Source: Pseudomonas fluorescens (lineage in GTDB: Bacteria > Pseudomonadota > Gammaproteobacteria > Pseudomonadales > Pseudomonadaceae). Taken from it: 64,000 nt of DNA. A program made the translations under genes and the position numbers. Position 1 is the stretch's first letter. Each line of letters begins with the position of its first letter. Positions 17,506-25,154 of the stretch are shown here, piece after piece. Below the pieces are notes generated by a model, which was given only the letters and a program-made list of their open reading frames with translations, searched no databases and was not told the DNA's origin. The stretch spans positions 1-64,000 of the forward strand of contig NZ_MSDF01000020.1 in the NCBI RefSeq assembly GCF_002022275.1. The letters run 5' to 3'.

Positions 17506-18204
17506 TCAGAGGGTGATCGGTGCTTGGTACGGTTCCACGGCAAAGCCATAAACGGTGGCCGGTTGTAGCTGCACGGTGCGGGCCGCGGCTTGGCTGGCCG
17601 TAACACTCAAGGTTTCACCCGGCAGTACGTAAGTGCGTGGTAACAATGCTGAACCGTCGCCCGGCAGCAGCTTCAATTCCTGCGCCATGCGCACCACGTA
17701 GGGCGTCGGGTTATGCACGCTCAATTGACTGTTTTGCAGGCTCCAGGTAAGCCCGGTCCACGGTGTGCGGTTGGGGGCCAGGCCCTTGGGATGCAAGATC
17801 ACCGGCAGGTTCTGGCGCACGGTCACGCCGACCCGTGCGTGACCCGCTTGGCCGGCGGCTTTGCCCTGAGGCATGCCTTCGAAAATCACCCGCATCAAGT
17901 GCTGGGTCTGCAAGGGTTCAGGGGTTTGCAGGATGAAGCGGATCAGTTGGCTCTTGGAGGGTTCAACGCGCGACAGGGGCGGCGTAACGAACAGTCGAGA
18001 GGCTGTGTCTTCGGGGATGTTTTCCAGGGTCACGTGCAGCAAGGCGAGCTTGGCGTCAGTGTTGGTCACCGACACCGAGGCCTCACCGTCCGCCTCGTTG
18101 ACGATCACCACCGAAGTGTCTGGCACCATGCCGTCGGCGAGTACCAGGGGCGGGCCCCACAGCGTCAGGGCCAGTGCGCCAATGTAGAGGCAGGCATAGC
18201 GCAC
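17506..18204 (-). CDS. Periplasmic fimbrial chaperone (PapD family)
   Basis: Periplasmic chaperone that completes the fold of subunits by donor-strand complementation and hands them to the usher. The 232-aa precursor has a signal peptide ending near LVLADG; the first Ig-like domain carries VSVTNTD and the edge-strand region VEPSKSQLIRFILQTP with a short loop to MRVIFEG, then a second beta domain. The start is GTG with a weak ribosome binding site. It sits between four upstream DUF1120 genes and the usher on the same strand. Confidence 0.88.
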   Translation of the reverse strand: MRYACLYIGALALTLWGPPLVLADGMVPDTSVVIVNEADGEASVSVTNTDAKLALLHVTLENIPEDTASRLFVTPPLSRVEPSKSQLIRFILQTPEPLQTQHLMRVIFEGMPQGKAAGQAGHARVGVTVRQNLPVILHPKGLAPNRTPWTGLTWSLQNSQLSVHNPTPYVVRMAQELKLLPGDGSALLPRTYVLPGETLSVTASQAAARTVQLQPATVYGFAVEPYQAPITL

Positions 18205-18250
18205 GAAGTGGATGGCCCGTGTAAAGAGCGCAAAACAAGGGGAAACATGG

Positions 18251-18877
18251 CTACAAGTACCTCAGGTCTAGCACGATGGAGCCGTCCAGCGGCACCTCTT
18301 GGTCGAGGGTCAGGTAGGCGGCAGCGTTGATGGATGTTTTGATTTCCAGGCTGGCGGTCAGTAGGCGATGACGTTCCGGCACCAGCGTGCCGGGGTGTGC
18401 GAAACCCATGTAGTTGTCCGGGTAGGCATTGGATTCCGGGAACCAGGTTTCGCCCTGGTTGCTGGACGCCAGTACCAGCGCGCGCTGGTCGTCAGCCATC
18501 ACCTCGCGAATCGCCAGGGACACCGAGCCCAGGCGCTCATCCGGCGCATGGATGTTGTTGCCCAGGCCGTAATAGAAACCCGGGCCCACCGAGGAGGCGG
18601 CACGGTTGTCCACGCCGACCAGCACAAACAGCACCGGCTCGTTGCAGCTCACATGCAGGTCCAGTGTCTTGCCGGGCAGTTGCGTGAACTCGTATTGATT
18701 GAGGGAACGGGCCGGCACCCGCCCATGATCGACGATGCCACTGGGTGACAACGTCGGCGTGCAGGCACTGGGAATGATGCTGCCACTCAGTGTCACCTCC
18801 ACCGACGAGGCGCACAGCGCAGGTGTGGCGGTCAGGCACAGAAAAAGCGGCATCATGCGGCGTGAGAGCGTGTTCAT
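18251..18877 (-). CDS. DUF1120 fimbrial subunit-like protein
   Basis: 208-aa secreted protein; the signal ends near ALCAS, mature start SSVEVTLSGSIIPSAC, second Cys in LHVSCNEPVLFVL, terminal strand IVLDLRYL. The Asp-box position reads SSNQGETW (Asp to Asn). It differs most from its neighbours in the middle region (FAHPGTLVPERHR). No clear Shine-Dalgarno is seen before the ATG, unlike the paralogs, so it may be made in lower amounts. It ends 46 bp before the chaperone start. Confidence 0.78.
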   Translation of the reverse strand: MNTLSRRMMPLFLCLTATPALCASSVEVTLSGSIIPSACTPTLSPSGIVDHGRVPARSLNQYEFTQLPGKTLDLHVSCNEPVLFVLVGVDNRAASSVGPGFYYGLGNNIHAPDERLGSVSLAIREVMADDQRALVLASSNQGETWFPESNAYPDNYMGFAHPGTLVPERHRLLTASLEIKTSINAAAYLTLDQEVPLDGSIVLDLRYL

Positions 18878-18918
18878 GGTCGGGAGTTGAAACCGTGGTT
18901 AAGGGGACATCCGGTTGA

Positions 18919-18947
18919 GCGGGCGCTACGCACTGCGCTGCGCCCGC
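18919..18947 (-). promoter_or_regulatory. GC-rich intercistronic hairpin
   Basis: GCGGGCGC (18919-18926) pairs with GCGCCCGC (18940-18947) around 13 nt, just after the stop of the DUF1120 gene at 18954 on the transcribed strand. No T run follows. It could set different transcript levels for the genes on either side. Confidence 0.5.
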
Positions 18948-18953
18948 ATGCCA

Positions 18954-19577
18954 TTACAGGTATTTGACGGTCAGGGTCGCGGAGCCATCGATGGGCACTT
19001 CTTCGGTCAGGGTCAAGCCGCTGGTCGGGGCGATGCTGGGTGCGATGATCAGGTTGGCGACGAGTGACTGCACCGGTACCGGTGCAATGGTGGTGCTGTT
19101 GGCGACGGAGGTGATGCCGTTGTTGATCAGGAACATCAGGCGGGTCCAGGTCAGGCCGCCGTCGCGCGAGTCAATCGGGCCGAGTTCGGTGCCATCGGCC
19201 ACTGGGGCATCGAGGATCATCGCGAAGTAACCGAGCTTCTCGTTGCCGTTGACCAGGCCCAGGCCGAAGGATGCGTCGTCGATGGTTGAAGCCGAACCTG
19301 CGCGGTTATCCTTGGGCTCGATTGCCATCAGCGTTGCGCCATCGCAGGTGACGGTTAGCTCCAGTAATTGATCATCCAAAGTCGTGTGCTCGTCAGCTTT
19401 CAGGTCCTTGGCTGATATTTTGCCGATCTCGACATTTCCGCCCTTGGACAGGGTAGGTTCACACGCACTCGGCGTAATCAACCCTTTGACGGTCAAGTCA
19501 ACGCTGGACGCCGCCATGGCATTACCGGCACCGGTGATCAGCAGCGTGGCAAACAGGGAGTTCAGGGTCTTGTTCAT
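18954..19577 (-). CDS. DUF1120 fimbrial subunit-like protein
   Basis: 207-aa secreted protein; signal LFATLLITGAGNAMA, donor-strand-like SSVDLTVKGLITPSAC, second Cys in VTCDGATLMAI, exact Asp-box SRDGGLTW, terminal strand ATLTVKYL. Its leader, AGGAGCAACACC before the ATG, equals that of the gene starting at 13091 on the other side of the usher. The hairpin at 18919-18947 follows its stop, as might be expected for an abundant subunit. Confidence 0.8.
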   Translation of the reverse strand: MNKTLNSLFATLLITGAGNAMAASSVDLTVKGLITPSACEPTLSKGGNVEIGKISAKDLKADEHTTLDDQLLELTVTCDGATLMAIEPKDNRAGSASTIDDASFGLGLVNGNEKLGYFAMILDAPVADGTELGPIDSRDGGLTWTRLMFLINNGITSVANSTTIAPVPVQSLVANLIIAPSIAPTSGLTLTEEVPIDGSATLTVKYL

Positions 19578-19618
19578 GGTGTTGCTCCTAATAGGGTTAA
19601 GTAGAAAAAAACGGCTGC

Positions 19619-20233
19619 TTACAGGTACTTCAGTTGCAGCGTGGCCTGGCCGTCGATCGGCACTTCATCGAGCAAGGTCAGGTCGGTGGATTTGACGATG
19701 ATGGTGAACGCGCGCAACCGCGCGCTCAGCGCTTTCAGCGCGATGGGTGTATTGGGCCCGCCGACGGCGGCAAACGACGTCAGCGCCTCGTGCCCCAGGT
19801 AAGGCGAGAGGTTCCAGTTGGCGCCGCCATTGCGCGAGATGATCACGTTGACCGGGTTTTCATCCGCCACCGGGTCAAACAGCGAGAACGCCACGCTGCC
19901 CAGTTTCTGGTCTTCAACGGTGGTGCCCAGGCCGTGATGCGCCGGGTTGATGGCAGAGGTGCCGGCGCGGTTGTCCACCGTGGTCAGGGTGAAATACGTC
20001 TCGCCCTCGCACACGACCTCAAGGCGCATTTCAGCGGCGTCGAGCAACGTGGGTTTGGTGGGTTGCAGGTCCCTGGCAGTCATCTTGCCGTGGTCAATCA
20101 CGCCGCCATTGGAAAGGGTCGGCGTGCAGGAACTGGGGGTAATGCTCCCGGAGACACTGAGGTCGGCGCTGCTGGCGGCGAAAGCGCCCGGCGCACACGC
20201 AGCCAGCAAGAGAGCAACAGCGGTTCTGTTCAT
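19619..20233 (-). CDS. DUF1120 fimbrial subunit-like protein
   Basis: 204-aa secreted protein; signal AVALLLAACAPGAFA, mature start SSADLSVSGSITPSSC, second Cys in VVCEGETYFTL, terminal strand ATLQLKYL. The Asp-box is altered (SRNGGANW). The ATG at MNRTAV is chosen with AAGGA 9 nt upstream; a GTG two codons earlier is the alternative. Second gene of the operon. Confidence 0.78.
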   Translation of the reverse strand: MNRTAVALLLAACAPGAFAASSADLSVSGSITPSSCTPTLSNGGVIDHGKMTARDLQPTKPTLLDAAEMRLEVVCEGETYFTLTTVDNRAGTSAINPAHHGLGTTVEDQKLGSVAFSLFDPVADENPVNVIISRNGGANWNLSPYLGHEALTSFAAVGGPNTPIALKALSARLRAFTIIVKSTDLTLLDEVPIDGQATLQLKYL

Positions 20234-20258
20234 AGGCACAAGTCCTTGTGAGGAAGGG

Positions 20259-20882
20259 TTATAGGTAACGCAATTCGATGGTTGCTGAGCCGTCCAGGGG
20301 GACTTCGCTGGTCAGGTCAAGATTTTTTGAGGCGGCAATGAGGGCGATGATGCGCAGGTCGACCGCCAGGTTCTGCAGTGCCTTTGGCGTAGGCGAGTCG
20401 CCGAACGCGTTCAACGCATTTGTCGCCATATAGCTACCGGAGGAATTGACCAGCCACGTGTCCCCGTTGTCGTAGGAGAGCAAGGGCGACACGGGCGTAT
20501 CCGCGACCGGATCGAACACACCGATCCCGTAGCTGCCCAACTTTTGATCGCCATTGATCAGGCCCAGGCCGTAATTGTGGGGCAGGGTGAAGTGGGCTGA
20601 TCCCAAGCGGTTGTCTCGGCCGTACAGCGCAAACAAGGTCGGCGCTTCGCAGGTGATGTTCAACTTGAGCGTGACCGGCGGCAGCTGGGTAGAGATGTCG
20701 ACCTTCAGGTCCTTGGCCGGGAGCTTGCCGAAATCGACACTTCCGTCGTCAGACAAACTGTGTACGCAGGCGCTCGGGGTAATGCTGCTCTTGACGTTCA
20801 AATCGACGCTGCTGGCAGCCAGCGCCCACGGGGAACAGATGACCAGCAAAGCGCCAGTAAGGGGGGAGATGAAAACGTTCAT
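20259..20882 (-). CDS. DUF1120 fimbrial subunit-like protein (first gene of the operon)
   Basis: 207-aa secreted protein; signal LTGALLVICSPWALA, mature start SSVDLNVKSSITPSAC (the usual Gly is Ser), second Cys in ITCEAPTLFAL, exact Asp-box SYDNGDTW, terminal strand ATIELRYL. The start at MNVFISPLTG fits the family length; an ATG four codons upstream sits directly on the AGGA and was not chosen, though spacing to the chosen one is long. No gene precedes it on this strand, so the operon promoter should lie upstream, in the gap shared with the REC-Hpt gene. Confidence 0.78.
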   Translation of the reverse strand: MNVFISPLTGALLVICSPWALAASSVDLNVKSSITPSACVHSLSDDGSVDFGKLPAKDLKVDISTQLPPVTLKLNITCEAPTLFALYGRDNRLGSAHFTLPHNYGLGLINGDQKLGSYGIGVFDPVADTPVSPLLSYDNGDTWLVNSSGSYMATNALNAFGDSPTPKALQNLAVDLRIIALIAASKNLDLTSEVPLDGSATIELRYL

Positions 20883-21270
20883 ATCAACCGGCATTCCTAT
20901 GTAAGGGCTTAAGGGACAGATTGCGCGGTGAAGTTGCCCAGGGTTTTTGGGGTTTTTGCGGGCACACGCAGCTTCAGGGAAAAGCGGGAGAGAATTTATC
21001 GCCGGGATGAAGTGCGGGAAATGCAACTATTACGAATGACAGGGTGGCAATGACATCGAGGGCTTGTTTAGTTGGAAAACCTGTTTAAACGCGGGTTGTC
21101 GTAGTTGTTGTATCGCTGTGCATCATTCGTTCGGGTATTTTTTCGCGCTCTTTGATTTTTTGAGGCCTTCATCGGGCCTCAACTAATCGCCTTGGGGCGA
21201 ACGGTTCGAATGGGGTTGACGGCGTGCTGCTGGCCAGCCGGTCGGCCGGGTCGCTCTTGATGAGGGCACT
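20883..21270. other. Divergent control region, fimbrial operon / REC-Hpt gene
   Basis: A 388-bp AT-richer gap with no credible gene; it must hold the promoters of both divergent units. A hairpin TGAGGCC-TTCATCG-GGCCTCA lies at 21161-21181, within the likely leader of the REC-Hpt gene; it lacks a T run on either strand. No recognisable -10/-35 set or known operator could be assigned by eye. Confidence 0.5.
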
Positions 21271-22095
21271 ATGCCGGGCAGTCATGCAGACCGCGATTTG
21301 CGCCAGGCATTACCTGGCTCTACCGCGACGAGTCATTGGTCGCGCGCACGGGTACTGGTGGTCGACGACCACCGCACCTATCGCTTGCTCTTGGACTCAC
21401 TGCTGGAAAAGCTGGGCGTGGCCCACCAAAGTTGCAGCAATGGTGAACAGGCCCTGCATGCGTTGGCCGCCCAACGTTTCGATTTGGTGATCAGTGACTG
21501 CCGAATGCCGGTGATGGACGGTTATGCAATGACGCGCGAGTTACGGCGTCGCGAACACGCCGAAGGGCGGCCGCCCATTACGGTCCTGGCATTGACGGTG
21601 AGTCAGGGGCCGGAGGAAATCAATCGCTGCATGGCGTGCGGTATGGACGGTTGGTTGACTAAGCCCATCGGGCTGGCGCAGCTGCGTGAGGCGCTGTGCT
21701 ACTGGCTGGCGCCGCTATCGTCTGCAGGTGCTATGGAAAAACATACGCGCCCATTGACGGTGCGCAGTCACACCTTTCCCAGCCGTACCAGCCTGATTGA
21801 TGCATTTGGTGCCTGGGACGTGGTGGAACCGATGCTGTCCAGCCTGATCCAGGAAGCGCATGCAGACCTGGCGGTGTTGACCGATGCGCAAGTGTCCCAG
21901 GATGCCATCCTGGCCGCACAGTGTTTGCATCGCTTGGTGGGGAGCATCGCGTTTCTGGGTGAAACCGGCCTGGAAGGCGGCGCAATTGCGCTGATCAATG
22001 CCGTGCATGTATCCGGAGTGGCGCTGAATCAGTCGGCCCTGGATGAATTGCGACTACACGTCGAACGGTATCTTGATTACTTGGCTCATCTCTAA
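21271..22095 (+). CDS. Soluble REC-Hpt phosphorelay protein
   Basis: 274-aa protein without membrane segments: a receiver domain (VLVVDDHR, phospho-acceptor Asp76 in SDCRMPVMDG, Thr109, Lys131 in LTKPIG), a linker, and an Hpt domain with His220 in AAQCLHRLVGSIAFLG. This equals the C-terminal output half of hybrid kinases such as RcsC/EvgS, but without any sensor or kinase part, so it must be phosphorylated by a kinase encoded elsewhere. GAGGG precedes the ATG. The neighbouring RcsB-like regulator is the natural partner. Divergent from the fimbrial operon. Confidence 0.85.
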   Translation: MPGSHADRDLRQALPGSTATSHWSRARVLVVDDHRTYRLLLDSLLEKLGVAHQSCSNGEQALHALAAQRFDLVISDCRMPVMDGYAMTRELRRREHAEGRPPITVLALTVSQGPEEINRCMACGMDGWLTKPIGLAQLREALCYWLAPLSSAGAMEKHTRPLTVRSHTFPSRTSLIDAFGAWDVVEPMLSSLIQEAHADLAVLTDAQVSQDAILAAQCLHRLVGSIAFLGETGLEGGAIALINAVHVSGVALNQSALDELRLHVERYLDYLAHL

Positions 22096-22284
22096 AGTCG
22101 GCGACGGAATTTATACTTTTCTATGTAGTACTTTTCCGTATGTATTTTCTCTTTGTTGTGTGGGCACTTGTGAAGGGCTCTTTAAACACGGGGCGGAACG
22201 CTTAATGAGTGATTTATTTCCTATTGTTGCAAAAAGACTATCGCGCTATTTTGCCAGTCTCAAATTGCCATCATGGAAAAGCCG

Positions 22285-22920
22285 ATGATCCGCATCATTA
22301 TTGCTGACGATCACCCTATTGTTCGTGTGGGCCAGAGAGTGGTGATCGAGGCCAGTGGTAAGTGCAAAGTAGTGGGCGAGGCCGATGGCCCGGATCAACT
22401 GCTTGATCTGGTGGACCGGGTGCCTTGCGATGTGATCGTTACGGACTTCGCCATGCCCGGGAATCAACAGGCCGACGGCTATGGTTTACTGGGTTTGTTG
22501 AACCGAAAGTACCCTGACTTGCCGGTAATTCTGGTGACCATGTTCGCCAATGTCGCGACCCTCAGAGCCGCCTTTGGCCACGGCGCCAAAGGCGTCATCG
22601 CCAAGAGCGCCTCCGCCAGGGAGTTGCCCAAGGCGTTGATGACGGTGACGCAGGGGCGCACTTTTGTCAGTGAGTGTTTGCGCGTGCAACTGGACCAGGC
22701 CTGCGTGGCGCAACCCACCCAGGCACCCAAGTTGTCGGGCAAGGAGCAGGAAGTGGTGCGCATGTTGGCCAGCGGTATGACCGTCAGCCAGATTGCGGCG
22801 CGCGTTAATCGCAGTATTTCAACTATCAGCAAGCAAAAGAGTACGGCAATGCACCGGTTGTGTATCTCGACCGATGTGGACTTGTTTACCTATGCGCGAG
22901 ATGTCGGCATGGTGCCTTAG
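22285..22920 (+). CDS. RcsB-like NarL/FixJ-family response regulator
   Basis: DNA-binding response regulator of 211 aa. Receiver domain with IIIADDHP and Asp54 in VTDFAMPG, then a LuxR-type HTH (LSGKEQEVVRMLASGMTV, QIAARVNRSISTISKQK) very like RcsB, including the ISxQK-type recognition segment. The ATG chosen has GGAA 6 nt upstream; an ATG four codons earlier is possible. It is the likely end point of a relay through the adjacent REC-Hpt protein and a candidate regulator of the divergent fimbrial operon, comparable to rcsCB beside cupD in P. aeruginosa PA14. Confidence 0.85.
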   Translation: MIRIIIADDHPIVRVGQRVVIEASGKCKVVGEADGPDQLLDLVDRVPCDVIVTDFAMPGNQQADGYGLLGLLNRKYPDLPVILVTMFANVATLRAAFGHGAKGVIAKSASARELPKALMTVTQGRTFVSECLRVQLDQACVAQPTQAPKLSGKEQEVVRMLASGMTVSQIAARVNRSISTISKQKSTAMHRLCISTDVDLFTYARDVGMVP

Positions 22921-23254
22921 TTGATTTTTTTTAATGATCGGGTGTTCGTAATACGTGTATTGGGTATGTCGTAGTTGCCGGATAAATTCTTCGAGTCTCA
23001 AGTGATACTGCGCCGTGACTTAAATCTCCCATGTCATTTAAAGGTCGTAATGTTACGCCTTTTGGCCTGTGTCGCTTTGGAGGCAAACGCATGCTTGCGT
23101 ACACGTGATGAATGAAAAAGTTGCGCAATTAACACATCAAGCTACAGGCCATTGGAGGTACAGGCGATCCAGGGTACGGCAAATGGGCATAGCCTTCCGC
23201 CCACGCGCAGACTATCGTGCAAGCCGGATAACAACAAAGCCCGGAGACCTGCCC
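22921..23254. other. Intergenic region, no gene seen
   Basis: A 334-bp gap, AT-rich near the response-regulator end. Open frames crossing it are short and extend the NTF2-like frame without a ribosome binding site. No terminator hairpin with a T run or known operator was recognised. Confidence 0.5.
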
Positions 23255-23725
23255 ATGAGTGATGCCCACGACGCCCTGATCACCCGCTTCTACCAAGCGT
23301 TCCAGCGCCTGGACGCCGAAGCCATGGCCGCCTGCTACACCGATGATGTGGTGTTCAGCGACCCGGCTTTCGGCGAACTGCGCGGGCGCGATGCCGGTGA
23401 CATGTGGCGCATGCTCACCACCCGCGCCAAAGACTTTTCCCTGACCTTCGACCATGTGCGCAGTGACGAAACCACTGGCAGCGCGCACTGGGTGGCGACG
23501 TACCTGTTCAGCGCCACCGGCAATACGGTGGTCAACGATATCGGCGCGCGGTTTGTGTTTCGCGACGGCAAGATCAGTGAACACCATGACCACTTCGACC
23601 TGTGGCGCTGGTCGCGGCAGGCGCTGGGCGTCAAGGGCCTGTTGCTGGGTTGGTCGCCTGCGCTGAAAAACGCCGTGCGCGCCCAGGCGCTCAAAGGCTT
23701 GAAGGCATTTCAGGCCAGTCGTTGA
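23255..23725 (+). CDS. NTF2-like / SnoaL-like domain protein
   Basis: 156-aa cytosolic protein of the cone-shaped alpha+beta NTF2 superfamily: FYQAFQRLDAEAMAACYTDD, FSDPAFGELRG, then the C-terminal sheet with HWVATYLFSATGNTVVND and HHDHFDLWRW. Such proteins act as small isomerases or hydrolases or as ligand-binding partners; this one cannot be assigned further. The start at MSDAHDALIT is preceded by GGAGA; the longer open frame upstream lacks family features. Followed after 21 bp by the GIY-YIG gene. Confidence 0.8.
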   Translation: MSDAHDALITRFYQAFQRLDAEAMAACYTDDVVFSDPAFGELRGRDAGDMWRMLTTRAKDFSLTFDHVRSDETTGSAHWVATYLFSATGNTVVNDIGARFVFRDGKISEHHDHFDLWRWSRQALGVKGLLLGWSPALKNAVRAQALKGLKAFQASR

Positions 23726-23746
23726 TAAGATTGGCGCCCCTTTGCT

Positions 23747-24034
23747 GTGCCGAATTCACCCGTGACCACGCCTGACCCCAAACCCTGGTTCGTCTACCTG
23801 GTGCGCGCCGCCAATGGCTCGCTGTATTGCGGCATCAGCAATGACCCGGTGCGCCGTTTTGCTTCCCATCAAAGCGGCAAGGGCGCGCGGTTTTTTCTGT
23901 CGAGCCCGGCGGTGGCGCTGGTGTACACCGAGCAATGCGCGAGCAAGGGCGATGCGCTGCGCCAGGAACGGCTGATCAAAAAATTGAAAAAGAGCGCCAA
24001 GGAGTGCCTGGCGGCCAGTGGATCATCAGGCTGA
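23747..24034 (+). CDS. GIY-YIG nuclease-domain protein (UPF0213 type)
   Basis: 95-aa protein made almost wholly of a GIY-YIG domain: WFVYLVRAANGSLYCGIS (GIY and YIG strands), then DPVRRFASHQSGKGARF and the basic helix LIKKLKKSAKE. Members of this small family (E. coli YhbQ) have weak DNase activity with unclear roles. The start is GTG; a second GTG five codons later (TTPDPKPW) is an alternative, and no strong ribosome binding site decides. Confidence 0.8.
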   Translation: MPNSPVTTPDPKPWFVYLVRAANGSLYCGISNDPVRRFASHQSGKGARFFLSSPAVALVYTEQCASKGDALRQERLIKKLKKSAKECLAASGSSG

Positions 24035-24109
24035 CTGATGGGTTTCCATCACCCCGCTATACGGTTTTGCGCGCTAAGCTGGCGGCTCATTTATTGAGCG
24101 GAGCCTGGC

Positions 24110-25045
24110 ATGTCCGAGTTGATCCTCCACCATTACCCGCAATCCCCCTTTGCTGAAAAAGCCCGCTTGCTGCTGGGCTTCAAGGGCTTGTCCTGGCACT
24201 CGGTGCTGGTGCCGCCGATGCTGCCAAAGCCCGATCTGACCGCACTGACCGGCGGCTATCGCAAAACCCCGGTGTTGCAGATCGGCGCGGATATTTATTG
24301 CGACACGGCCCTGATCGCCCGTCGCCTGGAGCAGGAAAAAGCCGCGCCAGCGCTGTTTCCACGTGGTCAGGAAATGAACACCCAAGCCTTCGCCGCCTGG
24401 GCCGACAGCGTGGTGTTTCACCATGCCGTGAGCCTGGTGTTCCAGCCGGAATCGGTGGCGGTGCGGTTTGCCAAGTTGCCGCCGGAAGTCTTGAAGGCGT
24501 TTATCGCGGACCGTGTGGGCTTGTTCACCGGCGGTACCGCCAACAAAATTCCGCCCGAGCTGGCACGGCATCAATGGCCGGCGATCATGCTGCGTGTGGA
24601 GCAACAATTGCAGCACGAGTCGGGCGACTTCCTGTTCGGCGAAGCGTCAATTGCCGACTTTGCCCTGGCCCACGCGCTGTGGTTTCTCAAGGCCACGCTG
24701 GTGACGGCACCGTTGGTGGATGAGTATCCGGCGGTTGTGGCGTGGCTGGGTCGGGTGTTGGGTTTTGGCCACGGCACCGCCAGCGAAATGAGTGCCGAGC
24801 AGGCCTTGGAAATTGCACGCAATGCCACTCCGGCGGTTTTGCCGGACGAAGTCTTCGTTGACCCCAACGGCTTCAAGGCAGGCCAGCAAGTCACCATCAG
24901 CGCGACGGACTACGGCGTAGATCCGATCGCCGGTGAATTGCTGTTTGCCGGCCGCGAAGAGCTGATCCTGCGGCGTACCGACGAACGCGGCGGCATCGTG
25001 CATGTGCATTTCCCGCGCTTTGGCTTCCGCCTGCAGGCGCAATAA
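24110..25045 (+). CDS. Glutathione S-transferase-like protein with C-terminal extension
   Basis: 311-aa protein. Residues 1-80 form a thioredoxin-like GST N-domain (HHYPQSPFAEKARLLLGFKG; KTPVLQIGADIYCDTALIARRLE), residues 85-225 a helical GST C-domain (EASIADFALAHALWFL). About 75 further residues (from VDPNGFKAGQQVTISATDYG) look like a small beta-rich appendage absent from ordinary 200-230-aa GSTs. Substrate unknown. The Fur-box candidate of the next gene overlaps its stop codon. Confidence 0.8.
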   Translation: MSELILHHYPQSPFAEKARLLLGFKGLSWHSVLVPPMLPKPDLTALTGGYRKTPVLQIGADIYCDTALIARRLEQEKAAPALFPRGQEMNTQAFAAWADSVVFHHAVSLVFQPESVAVRFAKLPPEVLKAFIADRVGLFTGGTANKIPPELARHQWPAIMLRVEQQLQHESGDFLFGEASIADFALAHALWFLKATLVTAPLVDEYPAVVAWLGRVLGFGHGTASEMSAEQALEIARNATPAVLPDEVFVDPNGFKAGQQVTISATDYGVDPIAGELLFAGREELILRRTDERGGIVHVHFPRFGFRLQAQ

Positions 25046-25059
25046 TTAAAATTATTTTC
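25041..25059 (+). promoter_or_regulatory. Fur box candidate upstream of the TonB-dependent receptor
   Basis: AATAATTAAAATTATTTTC matches 14 of 19 positions of the Fur consensus GATAATGATAATCATTATC. It overlaps the GST-like stop codon and lies 96 bp before the receptor ATG, a suitable place for iron control. Confidence 0.6.
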
Positions 25060-25154
25060 AAAAGAAGGTGAGGTAAATCCACCGCCCAACCGTGTAGTGC
25101 TTGAAACTGCGATCTATTCGCATTAACAGCGTTTTCTACACGGGTTCTCACAGC

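Noticed and set aside
11147..20882. The DUF1120 cluster as a horizontally acquired island with integrase or tRNA attachment site
   Set aside because: No integrase, transposase, tRNA or direct repeats flank it, and base composition does not obviously differ from the surroundings by eye.
21161..21181. Hairpin TGAGGCC-TTCATCG-GGCCTCA as a terminator
   Set aside because: No T run follows on either strand and no gene ends nearby; it lies in a divergent promoter region.
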